This document shows, one piece after another, positions 52,969 to 62,592 of a DNA stretch of 64,000 bases. Position 1 is the stretch's first letter, and each line of letters starts with the position of its first letter. Under the pieces are notes generated by a model. That model did no database searches, had not been told where the DNA came from, and saw only the letters and a program-made list of their open reading frames with translations. The stretch lies in contig NZ_JAHLPZ010000005.1 of assembly GCF_018918185.1 (NCBI RefSeq), positions 1-64,000 on the forward strand, given 5' to 3'. The position numbers were made by a program, and so were the translations under genes. The DNA comes from Eubacterium sp. MSJ-21. GTDB taxonomy: Bacteria > Bacillota > Clostridia > Lachnospirales > Lachnospiraceae.

Positions 52969-54312
52969 ATGGAAAAGCTCCTTGATCAGGTTGTAAAGAA
53001 AAAGAATATGGAAAAGGCTCTGGAAACATTAAATCCGGCAGCATGTGCGGGAATCGACGGAATCAGTATCGAACAACTGAAAACCCGGTTCCCGGATATG
53101 TATGAGGACTTAAAAGAACGGATAATTGCCGGAAAATATAAGCCGATTAAACTGCTTCGTATTTATATACCAAAAAACGATACAGAATATCGGATGCTCA
53201 GTATTCCGGCGGCTGTGGACCGTATGATACAGGCGTCCATAGTATCGGTGCTTGCCCCGATCTATGAGACGGATTTTTCTGACTACAGCTTTGGATTTAT
53301 TGAGGGACGAGGTTGTTTTCCTGCGATCATTTATACGCTGCGGGAGATAAACAAAGGCAAGCATCATATCATCAAGATAGATTTGAGAAAATTCTTTGAC
53401 AGTGTACCGCATGACATATTGATGCAGGTTTTGAAAAAGAAGATAAAGGATGAAGACCTGTTAAAGCTGATTCAAAAATATCTGGTTGTAAAAGCAGTTA
53501 TTCCAAGAAAAGGAACGGTGGCGGTAACAAAAGGGGTACCTCAGGGAGGCCCCCTGTCTCCACTGTTGTCGAATATATTTTTAAATGAGCTTGATACATA
53601 CCTGCAGTCACAGCATATCACGTTCAGCAGATATGCGGATGACTGTATGATACTGTGTAACAGTGAATGGGAGGCAAACTGCCAATACGAAAAGGTTGTC
53701 GATTATATCGAGCATGTTCTGAAACTGGAAATCAACTATGGGAAGACAAAAATATGCGATGCATCGGATATCGATTTTTTAGGCTATACCTTTAAAAAGA
53801 CAGAGTTTGGATATGTGCTGGATGTACCGGAGAAAAAAATAGAATATCTCCGTAACCGTATGCAGGAGGTAATCCGTGAATATTATGAGAAGGTTTCCAA
53901 CAAGGAGTTTGTTGGTAAGCTGATGGAGATTACAAGAGGCTGGGTAAATTATTACAGTCTGGCAAACATAGAGAAAAAACTTTCAGAACTGGACCGATGG
54001 TTTGAGGAAACAATTACAGAAATTCATAAATATGATCGAGACGTGTATCTGGCAGAATGCAGGAAGCTGATGCGCGCAGGTATGCGAAAAAGGGAGGCGT
54101 ATATCATAGCGAATACAGACAGAAAGATGGAAGGGAAAACCGTAATGCAGCTCAAAATCCCGGTGGAAAAATATTATACATGGATTTTGAAAGCAGGGTA
54201 TATTCCGTGTGCAGATCTGCTAAGAAATATATGGAGAGAAAGAGGTAAGAGACATGAAAAAAAGAAGAAAAAAGATTCATCTGGCAAAAGTACTGTGGTC
54301 CCCGCTCAATAA
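52969..54312 (+). CDS. Free-standing group II-like reverse transcriptase
   Basis: A 447-aa protein. RT domain: AGIDGISIEQLK, LLRIYIPKNDTEYRMLSIP, IIKIDLRKFFDSVPHDIL, GVPQGGPLSPLLSNIFLNEL and the catalytic RYADDCMI. A maturase (GIIM) domain follows: ITRGWVNYYSLANIEKKLSE. No HNH endonuclease domain. It is packed between neighbouring genes (3-nt gap upstream, 59-nt overlap downstream), so no group II intron RNA surrounds it. It may act in element replication, repair or defence. No internal TGA; ends in TAA. Confidence 0.87.
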   Translation: MEKLLDQVVKKKNMEKALETLNPAACAGIDGISIEQLKTRFPDMYEDLKERIIAGKYKPIKLLRIYIPKNDTEYRMLSIPAAVDRMIQASIVSVLAPIYETDFSDYSFGFIEGRGCFPAIIYTLREINKGKHHIIKIDLRKFFDSVPHDILMQVLKKKIKDEDLLKLIQKYLVVKAVIPRKGTVAVTKGVPQGGPLSPLLSNIFLNELDTYLQSQHITFSRYADDCMILCNSEWEANCQYEKVVDYIEHVLKLEINYGKTKICDASDIDFLGYTFKKTEFGYVLDVPEKKIEYLRNRMQEVIREYYEKVSNKEFVGKLMEITRGWVNYYSLANIEKKLSELDRWFEETITEIHKYDRDVYLAECRKLMRAGMRKREAYIIANTDRKMEGKTVMQLKIPVEKYYTWILKAGYIPCADLLRNIWRERGKRHEKKKKKDSSGKSTVVPAQ

Positions 54313-54730
54313 ATTCAATTATGTACAGTACCGGCAGACATGCAGGATACTGAATCAGATCGGTGAGGATTTTGATATGTATAACCTTCCGTTGGTTATT
54401 TATAAAGACAAAGTAAATGCCGATATGGAAGGGCTGCATACTGCAGTCAATTCCATGCATAAAATTCAGGTGCCAAATGACGCGTATTATATTTACAATC
54501 TGGCAGAAGCCTTTGGATATCTGCAGATGTACAGAACAGGCGAGATAAGACTATTCTCGGAAAGGGGCATTGAAATGACAGCCAAGGGATATGCCGTTGC
54601 CTTTTGTAAGAGAATGGCGGACACGGAAAGTTTTATGCAGATGCTTCCTCCGGATGTTTTGGAGGACGGAGAAATATCATTGGAGCTGGGGCAATACATA
54701 GAGCATATGGAGGAGTATTACGAGATGTAA
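54254..54730 (+). CDS. Hypothetical protein overlapping the RT gene
   Basis: A 158-aa protein with a very basic N-terminus (MKKRRKKIHLAK) and no recognised family. It overlaps the RT gene by 59 nt in another frame, and GAGG precedes the ATG. The tight overlap suggests co-translation and perhaps functional linkage with the RT. Ends in TAA. Confidence 0.7.
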   Translation: MKKRRKKIHLAKVLWSPLNKFNYVQYRQTCRILNQIGEDFDMYNLPLVIYKDKVNADMEGLHTAVNSMHKIQVPNDAYYIYNLAEAFGYLQMYRTGEIRLFSERGIEMTAKGYAVAFCKRMADTESFMQMLPPDVLEDGEISLELGQYIEHMEEYYEM

Positions 54731-54742
54731 GGGGGAATGGAA

Positions 54743-56407
54743 ATGCGCTTTCTGAACTGGCTTTTTTATACAGGATTGTGGTCCCAGCCTTTTGTTATGT
54801 ATGGACTTATTCGTGTTATGGACATAAATCTTTCCAATATTCAGAAAGATATAAAGACCGGATTATTTCTTTTATTCGTATCATTTTTACCCACATTGTA
54901 TATCTGAAATCAGAATGCTACGGCAAAGAAAAACGGAAAAAGACAGTTTGGGCTGCTGGATTCCCTGAATCATCAGATGGACCCGGCGTATCAGACGAGT
55001 CTCCGGGACAGAGCAAAATATCCACCTGTTGACCGGATATATCTGTCTGACAAGCCGGATGGAATCATTCTGGGAAAATATCAGGGTAAATATGTAAGGA
55101 AGAAATTACAATCGGACGGACACCTCATGATTATCGGGGGTTCCGGCTCAGGAAAAAGCTCATGCTTGATAATTCCAACCCTGCTGTCGAATCCGGATAT
55201 TGGACTGCTTGCAATCGATATCAAAGGGGAACTGTCAAAAAAGACAGCCAAGATTGGAACAAAGGACATGATCGTGTTTAACCCAAACGACAGGAATACC
55301 TATGGTTACAATCCGTTTTACAGGTTAAATGAGGCATCAACCGAGCAGGAACTTATGGAGTGCATGCAGGTAACAGCCGTGTCGTTGATTCCGATGCCGG
55401 CAGAAATGCATGATACATTCTGGAAGCAGTCGGCAAGACAGCTTTTGACCGGACTGCTGATTTATTATTTCAAAAAAGGATACGAAAGTCTGCCGGATAT
55501 GTGCACGGAGATTCTGAAGCAGCCAATGAAGAAGAATCTGGAGGAAATACAAAAGCATTTGAAAACAGCGGAAATAGAGTCCTTGTTTCTTGGACCATAT
55601 CTGGATATTGCAGAGGAAACTTTGTCGGGAATTGCATCTGAAATCACGTTGCATCTGACTATATTTGCGACAGACCAGAATATTCATTATGCATTTAAGG
55701 AAAATCCATTAAAGATGAATCCAAATATGCTGAATGAAGGGAAACATATTTATCTATCCATTCAGGAAGATAAGCTGACAGCCTATTATGATGTACTGCA
55801 GTTAATATTGAATCAAACATTATCAGAATTGGAACAGAGAAAGGAGGATTCGGATCCGATTCTGTTTATTATAGATGAGCTTCCACGTATCTTATCACAA
55901 GGGAAACTGGACAGACTGCTGGATGGTGCAAGAACCTTACGTTCAAGAAAAGTAAGTCTGATTCTTGTTACGCAGAGTGTAGATGCGCTGCTTAGTGCAT
56001 ACAGAGAAAGTGAAGTAGATGACCTGATTAGCAACTGTGCCTATACAGCGGTACTGTCCGCTACATCCAAGAAAACGCAGGACAAGATCATAAGCTGGAG
56101 CGGACAATATACAGAACGAAGAACCAGCTACAATCAGGGAAAAGGTGCATCCAGCCATAGAAGTATATCTTATGAACAACGAAATATTGTGGAGGCAGAA
56201 GATCTTGTTACACTGCCGGATTCGGGAGAATTGATTTTGATTACGCCGAAAGGATACAGCAGAATCAAAAAATCTCCATATTACAAAATACGACAGCTGA
56301 ATGACAGATCAAAGGAAATAGAAAATTTCAATCAGAATATAGACAGTATGGAAAGGAGCAATTATGAAAACAAAGGAAGGATTAGAGGCATTACAAAAGA
56401 AACATAG
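54743..56407 (+). CDS. VirD4/TraG-like type IV coupling protein with in-frame UGA
   Basis: About 554 codons. Residues ~1-54 contain hydrophobic segments (MRFLNWLFYTGLWSQPFV; GLFLLFVSFLPTLYI) acting as membrane anchor. Codon 55 (54905-54907) is TGA; the same frame continues NQNATAKKNGKRQFGLLDSL into the ATPase: Walker A IIGGSGSGKSS, Walker B FIIDELPRIL and VSLILVTQSVDAL. It pumps the relaxosome DNA to the secretion channel. If translation restarted at 54977 the membrane anchor would be lost, so reading UGA as an amino acid gives the only complete coupling protein. No other in-frame stop; ends in TAG. Confidence 0.82.
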
Positions 56408-56570
56408 AGAGCAGATGCAGAGTAACAGGGACCGGGTACAGGAGAGAAAAACGAGGGCACATCGTCTGATTGTCCGTGGGATTCTTGCAGAAAACGCGGT
56501 AGGTGAAGATTCGGCGCATATGACAGATGAAGAATTTAAAGCAGCATTTTATGAACTGATAAGGAAATAA
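56364..56570 (+). CDS. Small charged hypothetical protein
   Basis: A 68-aa helical protein (LEALQKKHREQMQSNRDRVQ; DSAHMTDEEFKAAFYELIRK). It overlaps the 3' end of the coupling-protein gene by 44 nt, with GGAG before the ATG. No family recognised. Ends in TAA. Confidence 0.65.
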   Translation: MKTKEGLEALQKKHREQMQSNRDRVQERKTRAHRLIVRGILAENAVGEDSAHMTDEEFKAAFYELIRK

Positions 56571-56582
56571 GGGGGACGGAAT

Positions 56583-57539
56583 ATGACATATACGGAATTT
56601 ATTGAAGCGTTTGAAAAGCAGTTAAGCAGAGAATTGGAGTATGCAGATATCCAGAGATTTTCAGTGCAGAAAGTAAATGGTAAGAAAGATGTCCTTGTGA
56701 TTCGAGAGAGTGGTGCAGATCAGACACCGGTTATCTATATGGACAAAGAATATGATTTGTATAAGCAGGGACATTCTGTGGAAGATCTGGCCTGCCAGAC
56801 AGCGGCTAATTATGAGAATTTTCTGCGCGATACAAAGCTGGATAAAAATATAGCATCACAGCTTACGCGGGAGGCAGCACATAAAAATCTGTACTGTGCT
56901 GTAATCAATGGAGCGGCGAACCGGGAATTGCTGAAAACGGTTCCGCATGAATGAATAGAAGATCTTGCTGTGATTCCAAGAATGAAGGTTGGAGAAGCCG
57001 CAAGTTTCATTGTGACAAAGGATATATGCGGACAACTGGGAATGACGGAAAGAGAAGTCCTTCAGGATGCAAAGGCAAATATGGAAAAGCAGAAATTCAT
57101 ATGCAGGGATTTGACAGAGGTTGTGCAGGAGATTATGGAAGAATATCATATGCCAAAATCTTATATAGATGAAACCCTGTATATGCAGTCTCCGCCGTTT
57201 CCGATGTATATGCTGACAAATGAAGCGAAGTGTGACGGTGCAGCGATGATCGTATCAGACAGAGCAATGATGCAGGCAAGAGAGCTGATAGGAGAAGATT
57301 TCTATATAATTCCGAGCAGCAGACATGAGGTGCTTTTGCTTCCGTCAAGTGAGATACCGAGTGTGGGCGATCTAAAAGCGCTTGTACAGCAGGTAAATAC
57401 GGAGACGGTTTCTAAAGACGACTGGCTGTCGAATGAAGTATACAGATATGATGATCTTACCCAGCGAATCACGCTTGCGGATAAGAAAGCGAAGCTGGAA
57501 GAAAAAACAGATAAACGTACAAAGATAAAAGGAAGATAG
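56583..57539 (+). CDS. DUF5688 family protein with in-frame UGA
   Basis: 318 codons plus stop. N-terminal TYTEFIEAFEKQLSRELEYA and DVLVIRESGADQTPVIYMDK, and C-terminal EAKCDGAAMIVSDRAMMQAR, ELIGEDFYIIPSSRHEVLLLP match the DUF5688 pattern of clostridial mobile elements. Codon 124 (56952-56954) is TGA and the same frame continues IEDLAVIPRMKVGEAASFIV. In relatives the equivalent site is an aromatic residue before DLAV. Both halves are needed for the usual family length. No other stop or frameshift; ends in TAG. GGGGG precedes the ATG. Confidence 0.8.
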
Positions 57540-57548
57540 GTGGTACAC

Positions 57549-57680
57549 ATGGATACGGGTTTTGAATTATATAAGACATATATGCATATCAGAAATGTAC
57601 AACATTCACCGGAATATCCGGAGATCCCGGTGGCAGAGAAAAAAGGGGAGACGAACCATGCAGCAGAAGGACAATCATAA
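57549..57680 (+). CDS. Possible 43-aa peptide
   Basis: MDTGFELYKTYMHIRNVQHS and a polar tail. AGGTGG lies 5 nt before the ATG, and the frame overlaps the ArdC-like start by 23 nt. No family recognised; coding status uncertain. Confidence 0.35.
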   Translation: MDTGFELYKTYMHIRNVQHSPEYPEIPVAEKKGETNHAAEGQS

Positions 57681-58581
57681 ACTGGAAGAGATTACGGCAA
57701 AACTGGAAGAAGGAATTAAGAATCTGTTTGACAGTGAGAAATATAAGAATTATCTGAAGGTAATGTCCCGATTTCATCCATACAGTTTTAATAATATTGT
57801 ATTGATCGCCATGCAAAAACCGGATGCAACCATGGTGGCGGGATATACAGCATGAAGGACAAAGTTTCAAAGACAGGTAAATAAAGGGGAGCAGGGAATC
57901 CGGATTCTTGCTCCCGCTCCATATAAGATCGAGAAGGATGTAACAAAGATAGACGAGAAAACAGGGAAGGAAATCACGGAAAGACAGCAGGTGATTGTAC
58001 CGGCATATAAGGTAACAACCGTTTTTGATATTTCCCAAACAAGTGGAAAAGAACTTCCCCGGATTGCTGCTGAATTGCAGGGAGATATCGCAGAGTATCA
58101 GAGATTCATGCAGGCAGTCAAAGACAGTTCACCGGTGCCGATTGAAATAAGAAAAATATCCAAAGAAAATGTCAATGGATATTACAGCCAGACATTAAAA
58201 AAGATTGTTCTGCAGGAAGGAATGAGCGAAATGCAGACAATCAAGACAGCACTGCATGAATTAAGTCACGCCGTATTGCATGATGCGGATACGGGGAAAG
58301 AAAAGGAACAGGATTTAGACAGGAGAACAAAGGAAGTGCAGGCAGAGAGTGTTGCATATACGGTATGCCAGCACTATGGCATAGATACATCGGAGTATTC
58401 GTTTGGATATATAGCAGGATGGAGCAGTGATAAAAAGATGGATGAATTCAGGGACAGCTTAAAAACTATCCGGGATGCAGCCGCCGAGATTATCCAGACT
58501 ATGGATGCGAAACTGTATCCGGACAAAGAACAAAAGAAACAGAAAATGCAGGAGAAGCATTCTGTAAGACGGCATGGGTAA
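57658..58581 (+). CDS. ArdC-like antirestriction/zincin protein with in-frame UGA
   Basis: 307 codons plus stop. The N-terminal ArdC ssDNA-binding-like domain spans the TGA: PDATMVAGYTA then TGA (57853-57855) then RTKFQRQVNKGEQGIRILAP. Relatives have Trp at this place (GYxxW-x-x-x-F). The C-terminal zinc-metalloprotease-like part has TALHELSHAVLHD (HExxH type) and a later ESVAYTVCQHYGID. It protects incoming DNA from host restriction in known cases. The start at 57658 follows AGGGGAG. No other stop or frameshift; ends in TAA. Confidence 0.82.
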
Positions 58582-58660
58582 ACATGCCAAAGCCCTCGGC
58601 AGAGCGCACCATCATGCCTTTCGGCGTGATGTATAAGTGCGCACTTCCAAGGGGAAGTGA
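58571..58660 (+). other. Origin of transfer (oriT) upstream of the relaxase
   Basis: Inverted repeat CATCATGCC (58610-58618) / GGCGTGATG (58623-58631) is followed by TATAAGTGCGCACTTCC. The TAAGTGCG core matches the nic region of RSF1010/IncQ-type MOBQ origins. Further hairpins flank it: GGCATG...CATGCC (58571-58587) and CACTTCC/GGAAGTG. Its place just before a MobA/MobL relaxase supports the call. Confidence 0.75.
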
Positions 58661-58677
58661 AGGGAGGATGGACGGCT

Positions 58678-60246
58678 ATGGCTATATATCATCTAAGTGT
58701 AAAAATCATAGGACGGAAAGCAGGCAGATCTGCAGTGGCATCAGCAGCCTATAGAAGCGGAACCCGGCTTGAAAATGCCTATGATGGAATAGAACATGAT
58801 TATACAAAAAAACAATGGGTTACATATTCAGAAATAATTCTGCCGGTACAGGCTCCAAAAGAATTTAAGGACAGAGAAAAATTATGAAATGCGGTAGAGC
58901 AGTCGGAGAAATCATCGGATGCGCAGCTTGCACGCGAGATAGAGGTGGCGCTTCCAATCGAAATGACAGAGCAGGAACAAATCCGGTTAGTACAGGAATA
59001 TGTAAGACAGAACTTTACAGACAGAGGCATGTGTGCAGATTTTTCAATTCATAATCCACCGGTACGAAACCGAAGCGGACAACCGGTGGATGCGGACGGA
59101 AATATAGTACATGACAGAGAACATATGCAGTTTCAAAATCCTCATGCACATATCATGCTCACGATGCGACCACTGGATGAAAAAGGAAGGTGGCAGGCAA
59201 AGACACAGATAGAGTATCAATGCATAAGAAATGGAAAACAACGTGGATTTACGGCAGACGAATATAAAGTGAAGAAGGAAGAGGGCTGGGAAAAGCAATA
59301 TAAATACAGATACAACGGAAAGACTGTGTGGATGACAGCCACGGAGGGAAATCTGAAAAAACTGGAACGCATCAGCCGTACGCCTAAGACAAGTAGATTT
59401 GGACGGAGAAATCCGACGGTAGAATTCTGGAATAGTCAGGAAGCAGAGCTTGCATGAAGAAAAAACTGGGAAACTGCAGTCAACCGGAGACTGCAACAGC
59501 TTGGATGTGAAGCAAGAATTGACAGCCGGTCTTACAAAAATCAGGGCAGAAAAAACGAGATTCCTTCTATACATATAGGACCGGCAGGCAGATATATAAA
59601 GCGGGAATCAGACAGACAGCAGATTAATGAAGAAATAAAAAAATACAATCAGATAGCAATCGGGCTTCAAAGGGATATTGACCGAATCTCCGAAGAGATG
59701 GAACGCTTGTCCCGACAGGCGGAAGAAAGTCTGGAACAGATTCAAAGCGAATTGGCACAGAAAAAATCAGAGCAGGAGGCAATCAACCGACAGCTCCGTA
59801 TATTGAACACAAGGATAACTACATTGCAGGAAACAATTCGGAAGATAGAGAGACAGAAACAGTATACGGTAGAAGCGAACAAAGAATCTTCAGAAAAAAT
59901 ACGAAGCATGGAAAGCAAATTAAATCATTATACCATATTCGATCGTGCGGAAAAATTTGCAGCGAAAAAACAGATACAAATGGAGAAAAAACGTATTCAG
60001 GATAGAAATATATATATGCAGGCAATGCTTGAACAGCATGGGATGCGTGAAATCCGGGAACTTCAACAGATCATAAACCGTTGTTCGGAGGCTGATGCGG
60101 AGTACCGGAAAATGACAGATCAGGCACTTACATGTGCAGAGGAAATCGGCGAAATCATGAAAGAATATGCGCAGTGCATGACATGGATTGTACATAGCAG
60201 TCTGCCGGAGAAGCATAGGGAATCAGGGAAAAGGCGAATAAAATAA
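58678..60246 (+). CDS. mobA: MobA/MobL-type relaxase with two in-frame UGA codons
   Basis: 522 codons plus stop. MOBQ relaxase: MAIYHLSVKIIGRKAGRSAV, ASAAYRSGTRLEN, ALPIEMTEQEQIRLVQEYV and the metal-binding HAHIMLTMRPL. It nicks oriT and pilots the strand. TGA at codon 70 (58885-58887) stands where relatives read REKLWNAVE; here it is REKL-TGA-NAVE. TGA at codon 260 (59455-59457) gives AELA-TGA-RKNWETAVNR, where relatives have W before RK-x-W. Several other Trp are TGG. The C-terminal third is a long coiled coil. No other stop or frameshift; ends in TAA. Confidence 0.85.
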
Positions 60247-60281
60247 ATCGTAATAAATAAGTCATTTTTTTATTTCTTTAG

Positions 60282-60299
60282 AAAAATCTACCATATTTA
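60282..60299 (-). repeat. 18-bp element motif, inverted copy
   Basis: AAAAATCTACCATATTTA, the exact reverse complement of 47904-47921, ~200 nt upstream of the gene at 60498. Confidence 0.6.
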
Positions 60300-60467
60300 T
60301 ATAGGCGGCATTTGACATTGGGACAAAACAGATTCAAGATATGCATTTTTTCGCTTGCAAAAACTGAGATTGATTTGCGATGTGGCATAATGAGTCCATA
60401 GCTGCAAGGAGATAGGACGTCCGACGCTGTATCTCTTGATTGTGAATGTTGCATTTAATCTGGTATA

Positions 60468-60481
60468 TGGGGTATACCCCA
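60468..60481. promoter_or_regulatory. GC-rich palindrome before the 60.5-kb gene
   Basis: Perfect 14-bp palindrome TGGGGTATACCCCA, 17 nt before the start codon and just before the ribosome site. The 230-nt gap upstream also contains a GATA-GGACGTCC hairpin region. Candidate operator or translational control site. Confidence 0.5.
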
Positions 60482-60497
60482 AGAAAGGATGAAAATT

Positions 60498-61037
60498 ATG
60501 GAAGAAAAAGATTTTGTTGATTTAGCTGAGTTAGACATGAATACACCAACCTATGAGGAGTGGTTGGAGCTTGGAGCAAAGAAGACAGCAGATGATGTAC
60601 TCAGAAATTGGGATTACACATTTTTTGGATATTCATTTGCGCATTCAAATGATTACGATCGATCTGGGTACATTTATGAGGTGGAGCCTGCTGACTTAGC
60701 TGGCTATCTTGAGTCTTGCTCCTATATGCGACCATTGGAAATGATCTGTACCGGAGCCAAGTTTGCCACATATCAGAGTGGATGTGGATGGAATTTTGAA
60801 ACTCTGGAAAATGTTGTTGGAAGGGAACTGGAACATGAATTTGGACATATCATTTACAGATTCAATCAGGATGTTCTCAAAAAGGCAGGAATCAGTGAAG
60901 AAGACTTTGTCGTGGACTATATTGAAGATTTAAACGATTGGGAAAACAGATATGATTATCTTGGGAATCTGGTTTATTCTTATAAGATCGATGAGGTGCT
61001 GTCTCTGCTGGGGCTTACTCCGGAGGAAGATGAGTAA
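60498..61037 (+). CDS. Acidic hypothetical cargo protein
   Basis: About 179 aa, strongly acidic (many Asp/Glu; ends GLTPEEDE), soluble, with aromatic-rich middle (NWDYTFFGYSFAHSNDYDRS). DNA-mimic antirestriction proteins share acidity, but no family motif supports that. The start at 60498 (MEEKDFVD) has AAGAAAGG 9 nt upstream; an ATG at 60489 also exists. A terminator split by an IS follows. Confidence 0.65.
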   Translation: MEEKDFVDLAELDMNTPTYEEWLELGAKKTADDVLRNWDYTFFGYSFAHSNDYDRSGYIYEVEPADLAGYLESCSYMRPLEMICTGAKFATYQSGCGWNFETLENVVGRELEHEFGHIIYRFNQDVLKKAGISEEDFVVDYIEDLNDWENRYDYLGNLVYSYKIDEVLSLLGLTPEEDE

Positions 61038-61055
61038 GTAAATCTGCATAATCTA

Positions 61056-61086
61056 GGCGGGGCAGGCTGAATATCAGCCTGCCCCG
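61056..61086 (+). terminator. Terminator stem interrupted by IS insertion
   Basis: GGGGCAGGCTGA pairs with TCAGCCTGCCCC. Its natural T-rich tail (GTATTTTATG) is now at 62576, on the far side of the IS, so the stem has lost its T tract. Confidence 0.75.
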
Positions 61087-61088
61087 TA
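61081..61088. repeat. IS256 target site duplication, left copy
   Basis: GCCCCGTA, repeated directly at 62571-62578 on the other side of the insertion sequence. Confidence 0.85.
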
Positions 61089-62570
61089 GAGACCGTTTCA
61101 AGTTTTGTGTAAACGTTAAAAACCGATATAAGATTTGTGAATAGTTACAAATGGGCAGAGCCGATTTTTTAGGTTCTGCCCATATCTGCATTATACAGGA
61201 GTTTTTTGGCATGTCAATAAGACCTGCCTAAAACTTAACTGTTTTACAGGTTCCGTCCAGTCAGGCGTTCTTCAAAATAGATTTCCAACTGGGAATGAAT
61301 CTGTCCCCAATCTTGCCGGTGACCAGTCCATTTTTTTGTGATATCCATGGTTGCCAAATACAGCATTTTCAAAAGGCTGTCATCTGACGGAAAAACCGTC
61401 TTGCTTTTAGTTACCTTTCGAAGCTGACGATTAAAACCTTCTATGGCGTTCGTAGTGTAAATCAGGCGTCTTACCGCTTCTGGATATTTGAAATAAGTCG
61501 ACAGAGTTGCCCAATTATCATGCCAGGATTTATAGATTTTCGGGTATTTGGAATCCCATTTATCTTTGAACAATTCTAACTCATTTAAAGCTGTTTCTTC
61601 CGTTGGAGCGGCATACACAAGCTTCAGATCAGCCATTAGTTTTTTGATGTCTTTGTATGAAACAAACTTTGTTGAATTGCGGATCTGGTGAATGATACAC
61701 TGCTGAATCTCTGTTTTGGGATAAACAGCTTCGATTGCCTGTGGAAATCCATTCAAGCCATCAACACATGCAATAAGGATATCCTCAACGCCTCGGTTTT
61801 TTAATCCATTCATGATAGAAAGCCAGAATTTTGCGCTTTCATTTTCACCTACATACATTCCAAGAACATCCTTTTTTCCATTCATGTCTATACCAAGAGC
61901 GATATAAACCGCACGCTTTACAATACGGCCTTCGCTGCGAACATGATAGTGGATTGCATCCATGAATACAACTGCATACACTTCTTCCAGAGGGCGTTCC
62001 TGCCACTCTTTTACAATAGGCAGGATCTTGTCTGTGATCCTGCTGATTGTGCTGTCAGAAATATCAATATCGTATAATTCGCGCATGTGTGATTCAATGT
62101 CTCCAGTTGTCATTCCTTTTGCATACATGGAAAGTATTTTTTCTTCCATGTCCTGTGTTACTGTATTCTGGTACTTTTTAATCAGCTGTGGTTCATAGTT
62201 ACCATTACGATCCCGTGGAATCGCCACATCCATATCTCCATAACTGGTGTGCATGGTTTTACTTGAATGACCATTTCTGCTGTTATCTGTATTCTTGTTA
62301 CGATAATCATACTTAGAATACCCTAGTTCCTCGTCCAGTTCTTCATCCAAAGCACCTTCCAAAAGAATCGACATCATGTCACGCATGATGCTGTTTACAT
62401 CGGTGCCGTCTTTGATACTAATATCATTATTTTTCAGATAATCACGCATCATTTCTCTCATTGCTGCTTTTTGTGGGCTGTCATTTTTTCTTGCCATAAA
62501 TAAAACCTCCAAACTGAGTAATATTATCTTACATCAGTTTGGAGGTTTACACAAACTTTGGGATGCTCCC
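61089..62570. mobile_element. IS256-family insertion sequence (1482 bp)
   Basis: Bounded by the 8-bp target duplication GCCCCGTA. The imperfect terminal inverted repeats have TTTGTGTAAAC in common: left end GAGACCGTTTCAAGTTTTGT, right end (inward) GGGAGCATCCCAAAGTTTGT. It holds one transposase gene on the minus strand. Both ends and the duplication are intact, so this looks like a recent, complete copy. Confidence 0.9.
61244..62497 (-). CDS. IS256-family (Mutator-type) transposase
   Basis: About 417 aa, full length. DDE-type transposase with VYAVVFMDAIHYHVRS (first Asp), ILIACVDGLNGFPQAIEAVY (second Asp) and YTTNAIEGFNRQLRKVTKSK (Glu region). N-terminal LLEGALDEELDEELGYSKYD is typical of this family. 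The start at 62497 has GGAGG 8 nt upstream. Confidence 0.94.
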   Translation of the reverse strand: MARKNDSPQKAAMREMMRDYLKNNDISIKDGTDVNSIMRDMMSILLEGALDEELDEELGYSKYDYRNKNTDNSRNGHSSKTMHTSYGDMDVAIPRDRNGNYEPQLIKKYQNTVTQDMEEKILSMYAKGMTTGDIESHMRELYDIDISDSTISRITDKILPIVKEWQERPLEEVYAVVFMDAIHYHVRSEGRIVKRAVYIALGIDMNGKKDVLGMYVGENESAKFWLSIMNGLKNRGVEDILIACVDGLNGFPQAIEAVYPKTEIQQCIIHQIRNSTKFVSYKDIKKLMADLKLVYAAPTEETALNELELFKDKWDSKYPKIYKSWHDNWATLSTYFKYPEAVRRLIYTTNAIEGFNRQLRKVTKSKTVFPSDDSLLKMLYLATMDITKKWTGHRQDWGQIHSQLEIYFEERLTGRNL

Positions 62571-62578
62571 GCCCCGTA
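62571..62578. repeat. IS256 target site duplication, right copy
   Basis: GCCCCGTA, matching 61081-61088. Confidence 0.85.
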
Positions 62579-62592
62579 TTTTATGTCTATGT

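Noticed and set aside
52969-54312. Group II intron
   Set aside because: No domain V/VI-like RNA and no room for ribozyme sequence: neighbouring genes lie 3 nt upstream and overlap downstream.
52969-54312. Diversity-generating retroelement reverse transcriptase
   Set aside because: The RT has group II-type motifs (PQGGPLSPLL, GIIM domain), and no template/variable repeat pair or Avd-like gene was seen.
54743-60246. Global genetic code 4 (UGA = Trp) for the host
   Set aside because: Chromosomal genes such as those ending at 844, 4665, 15129 and 39095 terminate in TGA at family-typical lengths, so only the element module shows in-frame UGA.
54743-60246. Ordinary pseudogene decay as explanation of the five TGA codons
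   Set aside because: Not excluded, but unlikely: no frameshift, TAA or TAG accompanies the TGA codons, and at least three fall exactly on family Trp positions.
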